DNA of 43,387 nucleotides from Clostridia bacterium (GTDB lineage Bacteria; Bacillota; Clostridia; Oscillospirales; CAG-272), in assembly GCA_017462795.1 (NCBI GenBank), contig JAFTQL010000007.1:1-43387 (forward strand), given 5' to 3'. Below the pieces are notes generated by a model, which searched no databases, was not told where the DNA came from, and saw only the letters and a program-made list of their open reading frames with translations. Every line of letters begins with the position of its first letter. The stretch's first letter is position 1. Positions 15,467-23,755 of the stretch are shown piece after piece. The translations under genes were made by a program, and so were the position numbers.

Positions 15467-15781
15467 TTAATTAATTTTCAAAAGTCCGAGGATAGACTGC
15501 TTTCCGACCACACCCGTAGACTTTCCTATAAGAGCACCGTCCTTCATGGCCGCGAGAGTTGGGATAACGGATACCTCGAATGTTGCGGCAAGCTCGGGCT
15601 CGTCGTCCACATTGACCTTGCAGACCTTGATGTCGTCTCTCTCCTCCGCCAGCTCCTCAATAACGGGAGACAGCATACGGCAAGGACCGCACCAATCCGC
15701 GTAAAAGTCGATGAGCACGGGCATTCCCGCCTTCATTACCTCCTCATTGAAATTGTCCTTTGTAAGCTTGATAACCTTCAT
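15467..15781 (-). CDS. trxA: thioredoxin
   Basis: 104 residues with the active-site WCGPC in DFYADWCGPCRML (about residues 24-36) and the cis-proline loop VSVIPTLAA. Full family length. The frame is open upstream, but AAAGGAAG and the usual N-terminus place the ATG at 15781. It reduces protein disulfides. It lies 32 bp downstream of the ferredoxin:thioredoxin reductase subunit and shares its promoter, so reduction by ferredoxin rather than NADPH is likely here. Confidence 0.95.
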   Translation of the reverse strand: MKVIKLTKDNFNEEVMKAGMPVLIDFYADWCGPCRMLSPVIEELAEERDDIKVCKVNVDDEPELAATFEVSVIPTLAAMKDGALIGKSTGVVGKQSILGLLKIN

Positions 15782-15813
15782 TTCTTTTCTTCCTTTCGTT
15801 TTTCTTTTTGTTT

Positions 15814-16020
15814 TTACTTTTGATCCTTTGATTTGTAATAGAGCATACAGTGGCAATATCCCTCAAAATCGGGATCGGCCATCTGCTCTCTGAACTCGCG
15901 GCAAATGCACTTTGTGTCCTCGGTGCGCTCCATACGGCAAGGGCAGTACCCTCCCTTTTGCCTGAGCCCCTCCTTTATCATCCTTACGACCTCTTTATCC
16001 TCATTAAGTCTGACAGCCAT
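15814..16020 (-). CDS. ferredoxin:thioredoxin reductase catalytic subunit
   Basis: 68 residues with the three Cys pairs of the family: CPC (26-28), CIC (38-40) and CHC (56-58). In FTR these give the [4Fe-4S] cluster and the redox-active disulfide that reduce thioredoxin one electron at a time from ferredoxin. The gap between the first two pairs is shorter than in plant FTR. No variable-chain gene is nearby, as in other non-photosynthetic forms. AAGGAGGT is well placed before the ATG, and trxA follows. Confidence 0.88.
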   Translation of the reverse strand: MAVRLNEDKEVVRMIKEGLRQKGGYCPCRMERTEDTKCICREFREQMADPDFEGYCHCMLYYKSKDQK

Positions 16021-16047
16021 ATATTACCTCCTTTTGGTACTTACAAT

Positions 16048-16076
16048 ATTTTACCATACTTTTGCGATTATTGCAA
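16048..16076 (-). promoter_or_regulatory. promoter of the reductase-thioredoxin operon
   Basis: Read leftward: TTGCAA (16076-16071), 17-bp spacer, TAAAAT (16053-16048), 28 bp before the start at 16020. Confidence 0.72.
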
Positions 16077-16122
16077 GTGTTCATTATAAATATATACATT
16101 TTGGGGTGGAAAATCTTGTGTG

Positions 16123-16151
16123 TTGATTATTATGCCCATTTAATGTATAAT
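16123..16151 (+). promoter_or_regulatory. promoter of the SleB-type hydrolase gene
   Basis: TTGATT (16123-16128), 17-bp spacer, TATAAT (16146-16151). In the leader, CGCG (16160-16163) can pair with CGCG (16173-16176) ahead of a six-T run, a weak terminator-like element. Confidence 0.72.
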
Positions 16152-16236
16152 CTAACTGTCGCGGAATTAAATCGCGTTTTTTCAAAATGTATGTGTTTTC
16201 CGCGAAAATCGAAAAATGAAAGGAGGTCAGAACCTT

Positions 16237-17097
16237 ATGCGAAAGATCAAAAAGACTTCTGTGTTTGCGGTGTGCATGATGCTCGTCGCGACCATGCTTT
16301 TCGGAACGCTGTCCATCAGCGCCGCGGAATACGATTTCCCTCCGGAATCGGTACCCGTGGCAGTTACGCTTGACGGCAAAAGAGTGCTTGAGGGACAGGC
16401 TGTGATAATCAATTCGGTTACATATGTTCCCGTCCGCGCATTCTCCGAGCTTATGGGCGCTGACAGTATCTCATGGAACGCAAGCACCAGCACAGCCACT
16501 GTCACGAAAGGCAAGGTGACGATGTATATCACAAGCGGAGCTTTGTACATAAGCGCCAACGGCAGATATTTCTTCACCGTTGAGAAGATCCTCAACATAA
16601 ATGACAGACTTTTTGTTCCCATCAGAGCTATCGCGGAGCCCTTCTGCGCGTCGGTAGACTGGAACAACGCCACAAGGACGGTGGTCGTCACATCAAGCAA
16701 GAAAACGCTTGTCAGCGGATCGGATTATTATAATTCCAATGACGTTTATTGGTTATCAAGAATAATAAATGCCGAAGCGGGCGGCGAGAGTCTTGTGGGT
16801 AAGATCGCCGTAGGTAACGTGGTGCTCAACCGCAAGGAGAGCAGTATGTACCCGAACACGGTATACGGCGTGATCTTTGATCGGAACGGCGGCACGCAGT
16901 TCTCCCCTGTGGCCATGGGGACTATATACCGCACACCGTCGGAGGCGAGTATCATAGCCGCGAAGATATGTCTTGACGGCTATTCCGTTGATACTGCCAT
17001 TCTGTTCTTTATGAACCCCGATATCGCCACGAGCAACTGGATATCCAAAAACCGTCCATTTGCTTTTTCTATCGGAAAGCATGATTTCTATTATTGA
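16237..17097 (+). CDS. SleB-type cell wall hydrolase with stalk domain
   Basis: 286 residues. Signal peptide to about residue 30 (ends SISAAE). Residues about 40-160 form a copper amine oxidase-like N-terminal ('stalk') domain with the repeated VPVRAFSELMGA and VPIRAIAEPF motifs and W-N-A-T-V.V blocks. Residues about 170-286 are a Hydrolase_2 (SleB/CwlJ) domain with the catalytic Glu in RIINAEAGGE and conserved AVGNVVLNR. Such enzymes cut spore cortex or vegetative peptidoglycan; which one is not visible. AGGAGGTC (16221-16228) fixes the ATG at 16237 over an earlier in-frame ATG at 16216. Confidence 0.88.
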   Translation: MRKIKKTSVFAVCMMLVATMLFGTLSISAAEYDFPPESVPVAVTLDGKRVLEGQAVIINSVTYVPVRAFSELMGADSISWNASTSTATVTKGKVTMYITSGALYISANGRYFFTVEKILNINDRLFVPIRAIAEPFCASVDWNNATRTVVVTSSKKTLVSGSDYYNSNDVYWLSRIINAEAGGESLVGKIAVGNVVLNRKESSMYPNTVYGVIFDRNGGTQFSPVAMGTIYRTPSEASIIAAKICLDGYSVDTAILFFMNPDIATSNWISKNRPFAFSIGKHDFYY

Positions 17098-17154
17098 AAT
17101 CATGAAAAATATCGAAAAGGATTGTGACAAGTTAGTCGGTCAGCAAAACTTTTA

Positions 17155-17190
17155 TAGGCTCTTTCCCGGCGAAGGAAAGAGCCTATTTTT
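17155..17190. terminator. bidirectional terminator
   Basis: A 12-bp perfect stem (17155-17166 with 17174-17185) followed by TTTTT, between the hydrolase gene and the convergent metallo-beta-lactamase-fold lipoprotein gene. Confidence 0.87.
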
Positions 17191-17203
17191 TGTTCTTTGC
17201 GTT

Positions 17204-19405
17204 TTATTTATACTGATCCGTCGTGCCTATCTTGTGCTTCACCGCCGAGCCCAGTGTATATCCCTTTTCCGTAAACGTAAGGGTTACGCTGTAATCGCTG
17301 TTGGTGTAGTTCTCCTGTACGTTCATCTCCTTGTAAAGGTGATAGTTTACGACATAATATCTCTGATTGCCCTTACCCGAGGTCAGGTTGGCAAACAGCG
17401 TCTCGCTGGTGGGCCAGAAGGCGATAACGGGATCTACAAGGTCGTATAGCTCGGTCGTCGCACCGATGTTACCGTGGTGAGCCACCTGAACGATATGGCT
17501 CTTGAGGTAATCTCCGTATCTCGCGGACATTATATCGGAAGAAACGTCACAGGCGTCTCCGAGGAACAGGCTGACGATACCGTTTGCCTTGAGTCTGAAT
17601 ACGGAGGAGGCGTTATTGTAGTAATGCAGAGTCTGAGGGTATATGTCCTCAACCGTGAACAGTACCTCAAGCTCAACGCCGTACATATCCATCTGCATAC
17701 CCGTATGAAGAGTAACCTTTTCGCACTTGTTGGATACATATCCGAGATAGCGGTCAACTCTGCCGTCGATCACATGAAAATCGGGATTCTTTGAGTTGTA
17801 CGCGATGGATTCGGGTACAACGCACTCGTAATACTTCTCTATGGTGACCTTACTTCCGTAGGTCTTGCAGAATTCCTCAAATACGCGGATATGGTCTGCG
17901 TGACAGTGGGTAATAAACCAGCCGCGGATAATTATCTTGCCGTCCTCGCGCTTGTTCAGCTTGTTGAGCAGATTCCAGATCCTTATATGATCCTTGTTCT
18001 CCTTGCCCGCCGCCGACGCGCTTGAGCTTGTAAAGCTTCCGCTGTCTATCATAAGGAACGAGCCATCTTCAAGCGTGACGATATATCCCATTCCGCCTGA
18101 GTTTGTGGTGTAATCGAGCTGTATCTGCGTTATCTGAACGTCGGTTATCTTCTCATACTCACCCGCGTTCGGCTCGGGATAAGTCACCTTGCTGAGATTT
18201 CCCACGATAATACGGGTACTGTTCTCGGCATGAGCGAAATAAACGTGTATGACGTTCATGTTGTTCTTGTAGGTGTTTGAGATCAGCTTGCCCGGGATCT
18301 CGTTGGACATATGGAGCGTATAGCCGTTTGCCGCAAGCTTTTCGCAGTAAGCTCTGTACTCTGTTTCGTTCGTGCCCGTGATATAATACTGAAGCTCATC
18401 ATAATAGCTCTCGGAGGTTCCGCTTACCGTTCCGCCATCATATTGCGGGAACGCGCTGGTCCAGTCGGAATTGCTTCTCATGCTGGCGTCACCAACGCTG
18501 AGCGCGACTGTCTTTCCGCTGTTCTTGAGCTGATCTATAAAATATTCGCAGGCAAGAGCGTTTGAGGCGGTGTTATGACCCGCAACAACGATCGAGCCGT
18601 CGGCATAGCCCACGCCGTACTGAACATATCCGATTTGAGACATGACTGTGTTGTATGCCGCGCGGTTGGTCTTGCCCACAAGTATCTCCGCTCCCGTTGC
18701 CGCCTCGTCATCGGTCTTTACCTCAACTGTAGCGCCCGTAAGCTCCTCTAACTTTGTCTTGATATCATAAGCAAGCTGTACCTCATAGTCGATACCTCCG
18801 TGAGCATATCCCGATTCAGCCTGCAACGGCTTGCCGTTGTTATCGTCAAGAGAGCCGCTGTAGACCACACTGAAATTGCTCTTTCCATCATCCACAAGCT
18901 TTACTAAGGTATATGCTTTTACCACGTTAAGCGTCTCATCCATGTAGATGCACTTGTCACCCGACTTATCCTGAACATAGTTCTTGATAAACCACTGAAT
19001 GGCATCCGCGTTTATGGCATCGCTTGTACCGACGATAGCGACCTTATTGCCGCTGTACTTCACGGCAAAGCCTCTTTCTCCCGCGGCTGCGAGCGCGTCG
19101 GCACTCTGAGGTCTGTTGGTCTCGCCAAGGAGTATTTCCTTTGAGGCATCCTCAGCGGCGACTGCGTCGTCTGTCTTTACCTTGATGTCAACGCCCGTAT
19201 GAGAGAAGATGTAAGACACCAGCGTCTGACTCTGCTGTCTCAGCTCTCCGCCCGCGGTCTTTGGTATGATTATCGTATACTCGGAGATATCAACGCCCTG
19301 TACCTCGGGAGCGTCTGTATCATCCGTATTACCGTCATTCTTACACGATACAACACACGGCAGTATCATCGCAAGACACAGCAAAACAATTAAAAATCTT
19401 TTCAT
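17204..19405 (-). CDS. large lipoprotein with metallo-beta-lactamase-fold domain
   Basis: 733 residues. Lipobox signal peptide (PCVVSC, Cys 21). Two N-terminal repeats of about 130 residues (about 38-165 and 190-300) each contain an 'EILLGETNR' or 'EILVGKTNR' motif and an '.V.IVG....A..' end, like the N-terminal domains seen on carbohydrate-active surface proteins. The C-terminal half (about 425-715) is a metallo-beta-lactamase fold: a first strand (YIVTLEDGSFLMIDSGS), the metal motif THCHADH and later LFLGDACD and VAHHG, like ComEC-type MBL domains. It shares these parts with the 530-aa protein at 22155-23747. Secreted hydrolase of unknown substrate. A terminator precedes it, so it may be separately expressed. 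Confidence 0.78.
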   Translation of the reverse strand: MKRFLIVLLCLAMILPCVVSCKNDGNTDDTDAPEVQGVDISEYTIIIPKTAGGELRQQSQTLVSYIFSHTGVDIKVKTDDAVAAEDASKEILLGETNRPQSADALAAAGERGFAVKYSGNKVAIVGTSDAINADAIQWFIKNYVQDKSGDKCIYMDETLNVVKAYTLVKLVDDGKSNFSVVYSGSLDDNNGKPLQAESGYAHGGIDYEVQLAYDIKTKLEELTGATVEVKTDDEAATGAEILVGKTNRAAYNTVMSQIGYVQYGVGYADGSIVVAGHNTASNALACEYFIDQLKNSGKTVALSVGDASMRSNSDWTSAFPQYDGGTVSGTSESYYDELQYYITGTNETEYRAYCEKLAANGYTLHMSNEIPGKLISNTYKNNMNVIHVYFAHAENSTRIIVGNLSKVTYPEPNAGEYEKITDVQITQIQLDYTTNSGGMGYIVTLEDGSFLMIDSGSFTSSSASAAGKENKDHIRIWNLLNKLNKREDGKIIIRGWFITHCHADHIRVFEEFCKTYGSKVTIEKYYECVVPESIAYNSKNPDFHVIDGRVDRYLGYVSNKCEKVTLHTGMQMDMYGVELEVLFTVEDIYPQTLHYYNNASSVFRLKANGIVSLFLGDACDVSSDIMSARYGDYLKSHIVQVAHHGNIGATTELYDLVDPVIAFWPTSETLFANLTSGKGNQRYYVVNYHLYKEMNVQENYTNSDYSVTLTFTEKGYTLGSAVKHKIGTTDQYK

Positions 19406-19431
19406 AATGGTATTCCTTTCATGGAATGTAT

Positions 19432-19468
19432 CAAAATGCTACTGCGGCTATGCCGCAGTAGCATTTTG
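19432..19468 (-). terminator. terminator of the NPCBM-like gene
   Basis: A 17-bp perfect stem (19432-19448 with 19452-19468, loop TAT), 28 bp after the stop at 19497. Confidence 0.8.
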
Positions 19469-19496
19469 GGTTTAAGGCTTATAATGAAAAACTTGA

Positions 19497-20492
19497 TCAG
19501 TCCTCTTTTTTGCGCTTTGTAGCAACTACAACACCTGCCGCGAGAGCTACGACGGAAGCTGCAGCAAAGCCGATGGTAGAGCCGCATCCGCCCTCGTCCT
19601 CGGAGGATGTGGATTCGGATCCCTCAGGAGTATTGTCAGTTGCCTCGGGAGCGTTGGTTGTGGGAGTGGTCTGCTCATCCTCGCCACCGATAGAGCCGCC
19701 TGTTGTGTTCTCGGGCTCTGTATCCTCGGGCGTTGTATCCTCAACCTTGTAGGAGGGCTTTACAGCTGCTGCGTCTGCCTTGAAGATGCTGGGATTGAGC
19801 CATGCGGACGCGGAGGAGCTGTTTGCCATAGTGGATGTAATAACAACAAGTCTGAGGATCTTAACACCTGTGATATCAACATTGAATTCACCGATATTTG
19901 TCATGATGATATCGGAGGAATTAGCGATGTGCTTGAATTCGCCGTCACCGTAATCGGCAAATACCTGGAAGTAAACTCCGGGGGACGCGGAGTTTGTAAG
20001 ACCTACGCAGGAGTAGAAGGTATCGCACTTGTACTCGCCGTTCGCGTCTGTATACTTGGAAATATCAATGTTTATGTAAACCTCTGTCTGATTGGACTTG
20101 GGGTGTGTTCCGAAGCCCTTGTCAAATCTGATGTTACCGCCGCATGTAAAGCCCTGTCCGGACTTCTTGTAAGGACCGTTGATAGCCGCGCCGTTTGCGT
20201 TGTTGGTCGTGGAATCCGTGTAGTAATCGTAGTCACCGCCGGAGAAGCCCTCTGTTCTCACGATCTTATCTGCGGGAAGAATATCTGTCAAAACGTAAAC
20301 AGTGTTAGAGCCTGCCTTCCAAGCGCCGTAAGGAAGGGTGTCGGGATTGTCGTCGCTCCAGACGATATCCTCATAGTTTGTGGTTGCCTCGTACTTCTTT
20401 GGTGTTGCCCCTTCTTCGGCTGCCACTACCGGAATAGCGAGCATGAGGAGCATTGCCAGAATAACTGACATGATCTTGATGGTTTTTTTCAT
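19497..20492 (-). CDS. secreted NPCBM-like carbohydrate-binding surface protein with C-terminal anchor
   Basis: 331 residues. Signal peptide to about 25 (ends VVAAEE). A beta-rich domain at about 40-240 has NPCBM features (GFGTHPKSNQTEVYINIDISKY, then FQVFADYGDGEFKHI and GVKILRLVV), a fold found on glycoside hydrolases that binds sugar. An acidic Thr/Glu/Pro-rich spacer of about 60 residues leads to GGCGSTIGFAAASVVALAAG, a membrane helix and the basic tail KRKKED, a C-terminal anchor. AAAGGAG sits seven bases before the ATG at 20492, preferred over an upstream in-frame ATG at 20513. The cysteine before the helix recalls GlyGly/MYXO-type C-terminal sorting tails. Confidence 0.75.
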   Translation of the reverse strand: MKKTIKIMSVILAMLLMLAIPVVAAEEGATPKKYEATTNYEDIVWSDDNPDTLPYGAWKAGSNTVYVLTDILPADKIVRTEGFSGGDYDYYTDSTTNNANGAAINGPYKKSGQGFTCGGNIRFDKGFGTHPKSNQTEVYINIDISKYTDANGEYKCDTFYSCVGLTNSASPGVYFQVFADYGDGEFKHIANSSDIIMTNIGEFNVDITGVKILRLVVITSTMANSSSASAWLNPSIFKADAAAVKPSYKVEDTTPEDTEPENTTGGSIGGEDEQTTPTTNAPEATDNTPEGSESTSSEDEGGCGSTIGFAAASVVALAAGVVVATKRKKED

Positions 20493-20576
20493 GGTTTTTT
20501 CTCCTTTTTCCATTTTGTTTTTTATTTACAATCACGCGGATATCTCCGCATTATTGCCGTATTGATAAATCTGGGA

Positions 20577-22019
20577 TCAGTTGATCTTTTTCGCACCGTC
20601 ATACGCTTCCTGTATCAAGCCGTTTACCTGCTTGCCGACACTCGCGTAAAGAGTTGCGAGAGTGAACTTTCTCGATCCGAATACATGGTTGAGCATGGGA
20701 ACTCTGATGGTCTCCGACCATGTTACGTCTCCCCAGTCGAACACACGGTTGGCACGGATAAGCTCAAGCATGTCAACAGACTGATAGTCTCTTACTACCT
20801 GACCCGTAAGAGCGTTCTCATAGTACGCGGGGAATACGTGCTTGGAGCTTCCCGACGCGAGAGCCTCCATGATAACGCTGGTCTTTTCGGCATTGGGACA
20901 TGTAATGGGAGCAACATGCAGCCATGCGTCTATAACTCTGCTGTAATAGCTTTCCTGTGTTGCCTCGTACTTAGGCCAGGGGAGTACACCGTAGTCAAAA
21001 TCGCTGATATCCCTGAGCAGGAACAGCTTACCGATAACAGTACCGTTGAAGAGCGCCATACCGCTTGTAAACTCGTCGTTCCAGGTCTCATCCTTATAGT
21101 TCAACTCGTAACCGATATTGCCGGCGTCGATCTCGGCAAGGAACTGCTTGGTGAGTGTATCCATCTTCTCGTTCTTACCGATGTTGAACTCCAGCTTACC
21201 GTTATTGTTCTCGATTATATTCTCACCCGCCGCGAGGTAGATGGTGGTACACATGTAGTCACCCTGACCGTACATACCGTATGTAGTCACGTTTCCGTCG
21301 CCGTCCTTGGTGGCAACCTGTCTTGCCAGCTTATACATTTCCTCATACGTCCATGTGTTGTTTTCAACCATTGAGTAGAGATCGGCGATCTGGTTATCGG
21401 ACGCCATATTCTTGTTAAAGGCGAGACAAGCCGCTCTCTGGAAGGTATAGATGGAAAGATCGCTATAGGCTAAGAACATCTTACCGTTGAGACTGCACAT
21501 CTTGTTGATGTCCTGCAGATAATAATCCTTGGTGGTATCAAGGCAAGGAAGAGAGCTTACGGACATTATGTTACCCGAGATAGCGGCAACATAGGCACGG
21601 CGGTTGATAAGCTCGATAAGATCGTAGTTATGTTCGCCGCCAGATACCTGAAGAGTAAGCGCTTCGGTACACTTGTCATACGCCGACTCTGTTTCGGCTA
21701 CGAACTTCATATTAAAGCGCTGTTCGATCTCTCTGTTTCTCGTGTAGATCGAGCGGTCGAGAATAGAGTCATTGTAGGTATCGATATCAAAGAGCGTGTA
21801 TGTTCCCTCTTTGCTCTCAACACTGAGAACCCTGAATTCACTGCCGCCGAAGTCGTACTCACCGAGGTCGTCTAAATACTGATCATCATTGGAAATAGTT
21901 ACTCCGTCTCCCGTATCGTCGCCCTCATCGTCCTTGCACGCCATAACAAGCGGCAGCATCATGAGAATGACAAGCCCGAGGCAGATGATCCGCAAAAGCT
22001 TTGTTCTTTTGACTTTCAT
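20577..22019 (-). CDS. orphan ABC-type extracellular solute-binding lipoprotein
   Basis: 480 residues. Lipobox signal peptide (LVMACKDD, Cys 28), then an acidic spacer and a large binding domain of the family-1 (sugar/oligosaccharide) type: SNRxFxMK-like repeats are absent but blocks such as YDLIELINRRAYVAAISGNIMSV, YEEMYKLARQVATKDGDGNVTTYGMY and YSRVIDAWLHVAPITCPNAEKT are typical. No permease or ATPase gene is next to it, so its transporter must be elsewhere. AAAAAAGGAG precedes the ATG. It stands among surface and secreted enzyme genes, suggesting a sugar-capture role. Confidence 0.8.
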   Translation of the reverse strand: MKVKRTKLLRIICLGLVILMMLPLVMACKDDEGDDTGDGVTISNDDQYLDDLGEYDFGGSEFRVLSVESKEGTYTLFDIDTYNDSILDRSIYTRNREIEQRFNMKFVAETESAYDKCTEALTLQVSGGEHNYDLIELINRRAYVAAISGNIMSVSSLPCLDTTKDYYLQDINKMCSLNGKMFLAYSDLSIYTFQRAACLAFNKNMASDNQIADLYSMVENNTWTYEEMYKLARQVATKDGDGNVTTYGMYGQGDYMCTTIYLAAGENIIENNNGKLEFNIGKNEKMDTLTKQFLAEIDAGNIGYELNYKDETWNDEFTSGMALFNGTVIGKLFLLRDISDFDYGVLPWPKYEATQESYYSRVIDAWLHVAPITCPNAEKTSVIMEALASGSSKHVFPAYYENALTGQVVRDYQSVDMLELIRANRVFDWGDVTWSETIRVPMLNHVFGSRKFTLATLYASVGKQVNGLIQEAYDGAKKIN

Positions 22020-22080
22020 GTTTTTTCTCCTTTTTTAAAAATTTATTTCAAATATGCTCACGCACATATTTTTACGAGGT

Positions 22081-22097
22081 GGGGACCCGGGGTCCCC
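22081..22097. repeat. GC-rich 17-bp palindrome
   Basis: GGGGACC (22081-22087), CGG, GGTCCCC (22091-22097), in the 135-bp gap between the MBL and solute-binding genes. No T tract follows in either direction. Its pure G/C stem stands out from the AT-rich surroundings; role unknown. Confidence 0.55.
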
Positions 22098-22154
22098 GAA
22101 ATGAAATGAAAAAAAGAATTAGTGGGTGTTAGCGATTTTAATGTTCGCGCGTAT

Positions 22155-23747
22155 TCAGCGCTTTGTCATCTCCCCCTCAGCGCCGCTGTACGGCAGGGAG
22201 AGTGTGTAGTTGCACCGCTTGTGGTAAAAGCATTCCGGTGGGTCATCCACGAGAAGAAGCTTTCTCGCAACTCTTATATGCTCAAGAGAGATGTCCGCGT
22301 CATCCGCAAGCTGCTTTTGCGCCAGCGTGTCCCATAGTGACCAGAAGAGCACCTTCGCGCCTATGGCATCGTACAGCTCCTCGTGCGCTCCATTGAGTCC
22401 GTGATGCGCCATCTGCACGATGTCGCTCCTCAGATATTCCGAGGTAAAGCGTTTACACAAAAGCTCAGAGGGAGCGGCGCATATATCTCCGAGCCACATA
22501 GTAGACTGCCCGCCGTATGTCATCTTGCAAACAAAGGAGCAATCATTGAAATAATGCAGTCTTTCGGGGAAAAGATCGTCAACTGTATAAAGTATCTCAA
22601 ACCGAACCCCGCCAAGGGTAAAGTCATCTCCGCTCTGCATGGTAACAAGGTCAAATCCGCCCGCCCACTCACAAGCCTTCGCCAGTCTGCCTCTTGTGGT
22701 AGAGTAATCGGGGTTTTTGGAGTTATACGACACCGTGTCCGAGCAGGAGCAGGAGCAATACGCCTTTATTGTCACCTTGTCTCCGTATTCACGGCAGAAC
22801 CAGTAAAATACGTTGAAGTGATCCGCATGCTCGTGGGTCATAAACCACGCTTTTATAACTATCTGTCCGTCGGGACGCTTGTTAAGCTCCTTCAGCAGAT
22901 AATAAAGCCTTACATAGTCATAGGTCTTGGGATATCCGTTCATCACCTTGACCTGTCCGCCATCGATTATGACGAACGAGCCGTCCTCAAGGGTGATGAT
23001 ATAGCACATACCAAAGCTTCCGCCAAGGTAATCAAGCAGCATCTGCGTAACGGTAACATCCGCTATCCTCTCGCCGCCCGTCTGTCTGTCAAGTATATCA
23101 AAGAAATTATTCTTCTCAAGGCTTCCGCTTATCAGCCTGACAAGAGCTTCCGCGGGGGAGTAACTGACAGAGAGAAAAGCTTCTCCCTTTGTCCATCTGC
23201 TAAATCTGTTTGAACAGATATTATTCTCAAACGTCTTTGTGTACCCTTCCCTCTCAAGCAGATCGAGATATCTCTCATATCCCGCCTCATCGGAGGAGTA
23301 GACCAATTCCACGTTGTCATAACAGCAATCGGTCATGCCGATGTACTTGCCGTCAAATTCGGGAATATCCGTTATCCAGCGGTCATATGTCATGATGGCG
23401 CGAGATCCGTCTGCAATGTCATTGGGGTCAAGTGTCAGCAGATATTCCGCCGCCATCACCACCGACGCCACACAGTGCCCGCAGACAACTACCTTGTCGC
23501 CGATTCGCGCGATCCCGTATTGATTACGGTCAATGTCGGCAAGCAGCCGTCTCGTCTCGGGACGGTCCACAAAGCCCACAAGCACCTCTCGCGGGGAGAT
23601 CACGGTGTCATCACTGACAGCCGCTCCGCCAAGCCACTCGCCTATCTTCAGCGCCTCTGTGTACTCGGGATCGACTCCGCCGTGAGCGTACCCTTGCTTT
23701 TCCGTACTATCAATATTGTGTGAAAATACTACGGTCATGTTTTTCAT
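22155..23747 (-). CDS. metallo-beta-lactamase-fold hydrolase, paralogue of the 733-aa lipoprotein
   Basis: 530 residues, no signal peptide visible. Begins with the same YAHGGVD block and an 'EVLVGFVDRPETR' motif as the paralogue's repeats, then the MBL domain from about 250 (MCYIITLEDGSFVIIDGGQ, metal motif THEHADH, WLGDICAAP, MAHHG). About 100 residues of the paralogue's first repeat are missing. The ATG at 23747 has GAGG six bases upstream and is preferred over a TTG at 23759. The gene starts 8 bp after the SGNH hydrolase stop, so the two are co-translated. Presumably a cytoplasmic metal-dependent hydrolase; substrate unknown. Confidence 0.78.
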   Translation of the reverse strand: MKNMTVVFSHNIDSTEKQGYAHGGVDPEYTEALKIGEWLGGAAVSDDTVISPREVLVGFVDRPETRRLLADIDRNQYGIARIGDKVVVCGHCVASVVMAAEYLLTLDPNDIADGSRAIMTYDRWITDIPEFDGKYIGMTDCCYDNVELVYSSDEAGYERYLDLLEREGYTKTFENNICSNRFSRWTKGEAFLSVSYSPAEALVRLISGSLEKNNFFDILDRQTGGERIADVTVTQMLLDYLGGSFGMCYIITLEDGSFVIIDGGQVKVMNGYPKTYDYVRLYYLLKELNKRPDGQIVIKAWFMTHEHADHFNVFYWFCREYGDKVTIKAYCSCSCSDTVSYNSKNPDYSTTRGRLAKACEWAGGFDLVTMQSGDDFTLGGVRFEILYTVDDLFPERLHYFNDCSFVCKMTYGGQSTMWLGDICAAPSELLCKRFTSEYLRSDIVQMAHHGLNGAHEELYDAIGAKVLFWSLWDTLAQKQLADDADISLEHIRVARKLLLVDDPPECFYHKRCNYTLSLPYSGAEGEMTKR

Positions 23748-23755
23748 AAGCGACC

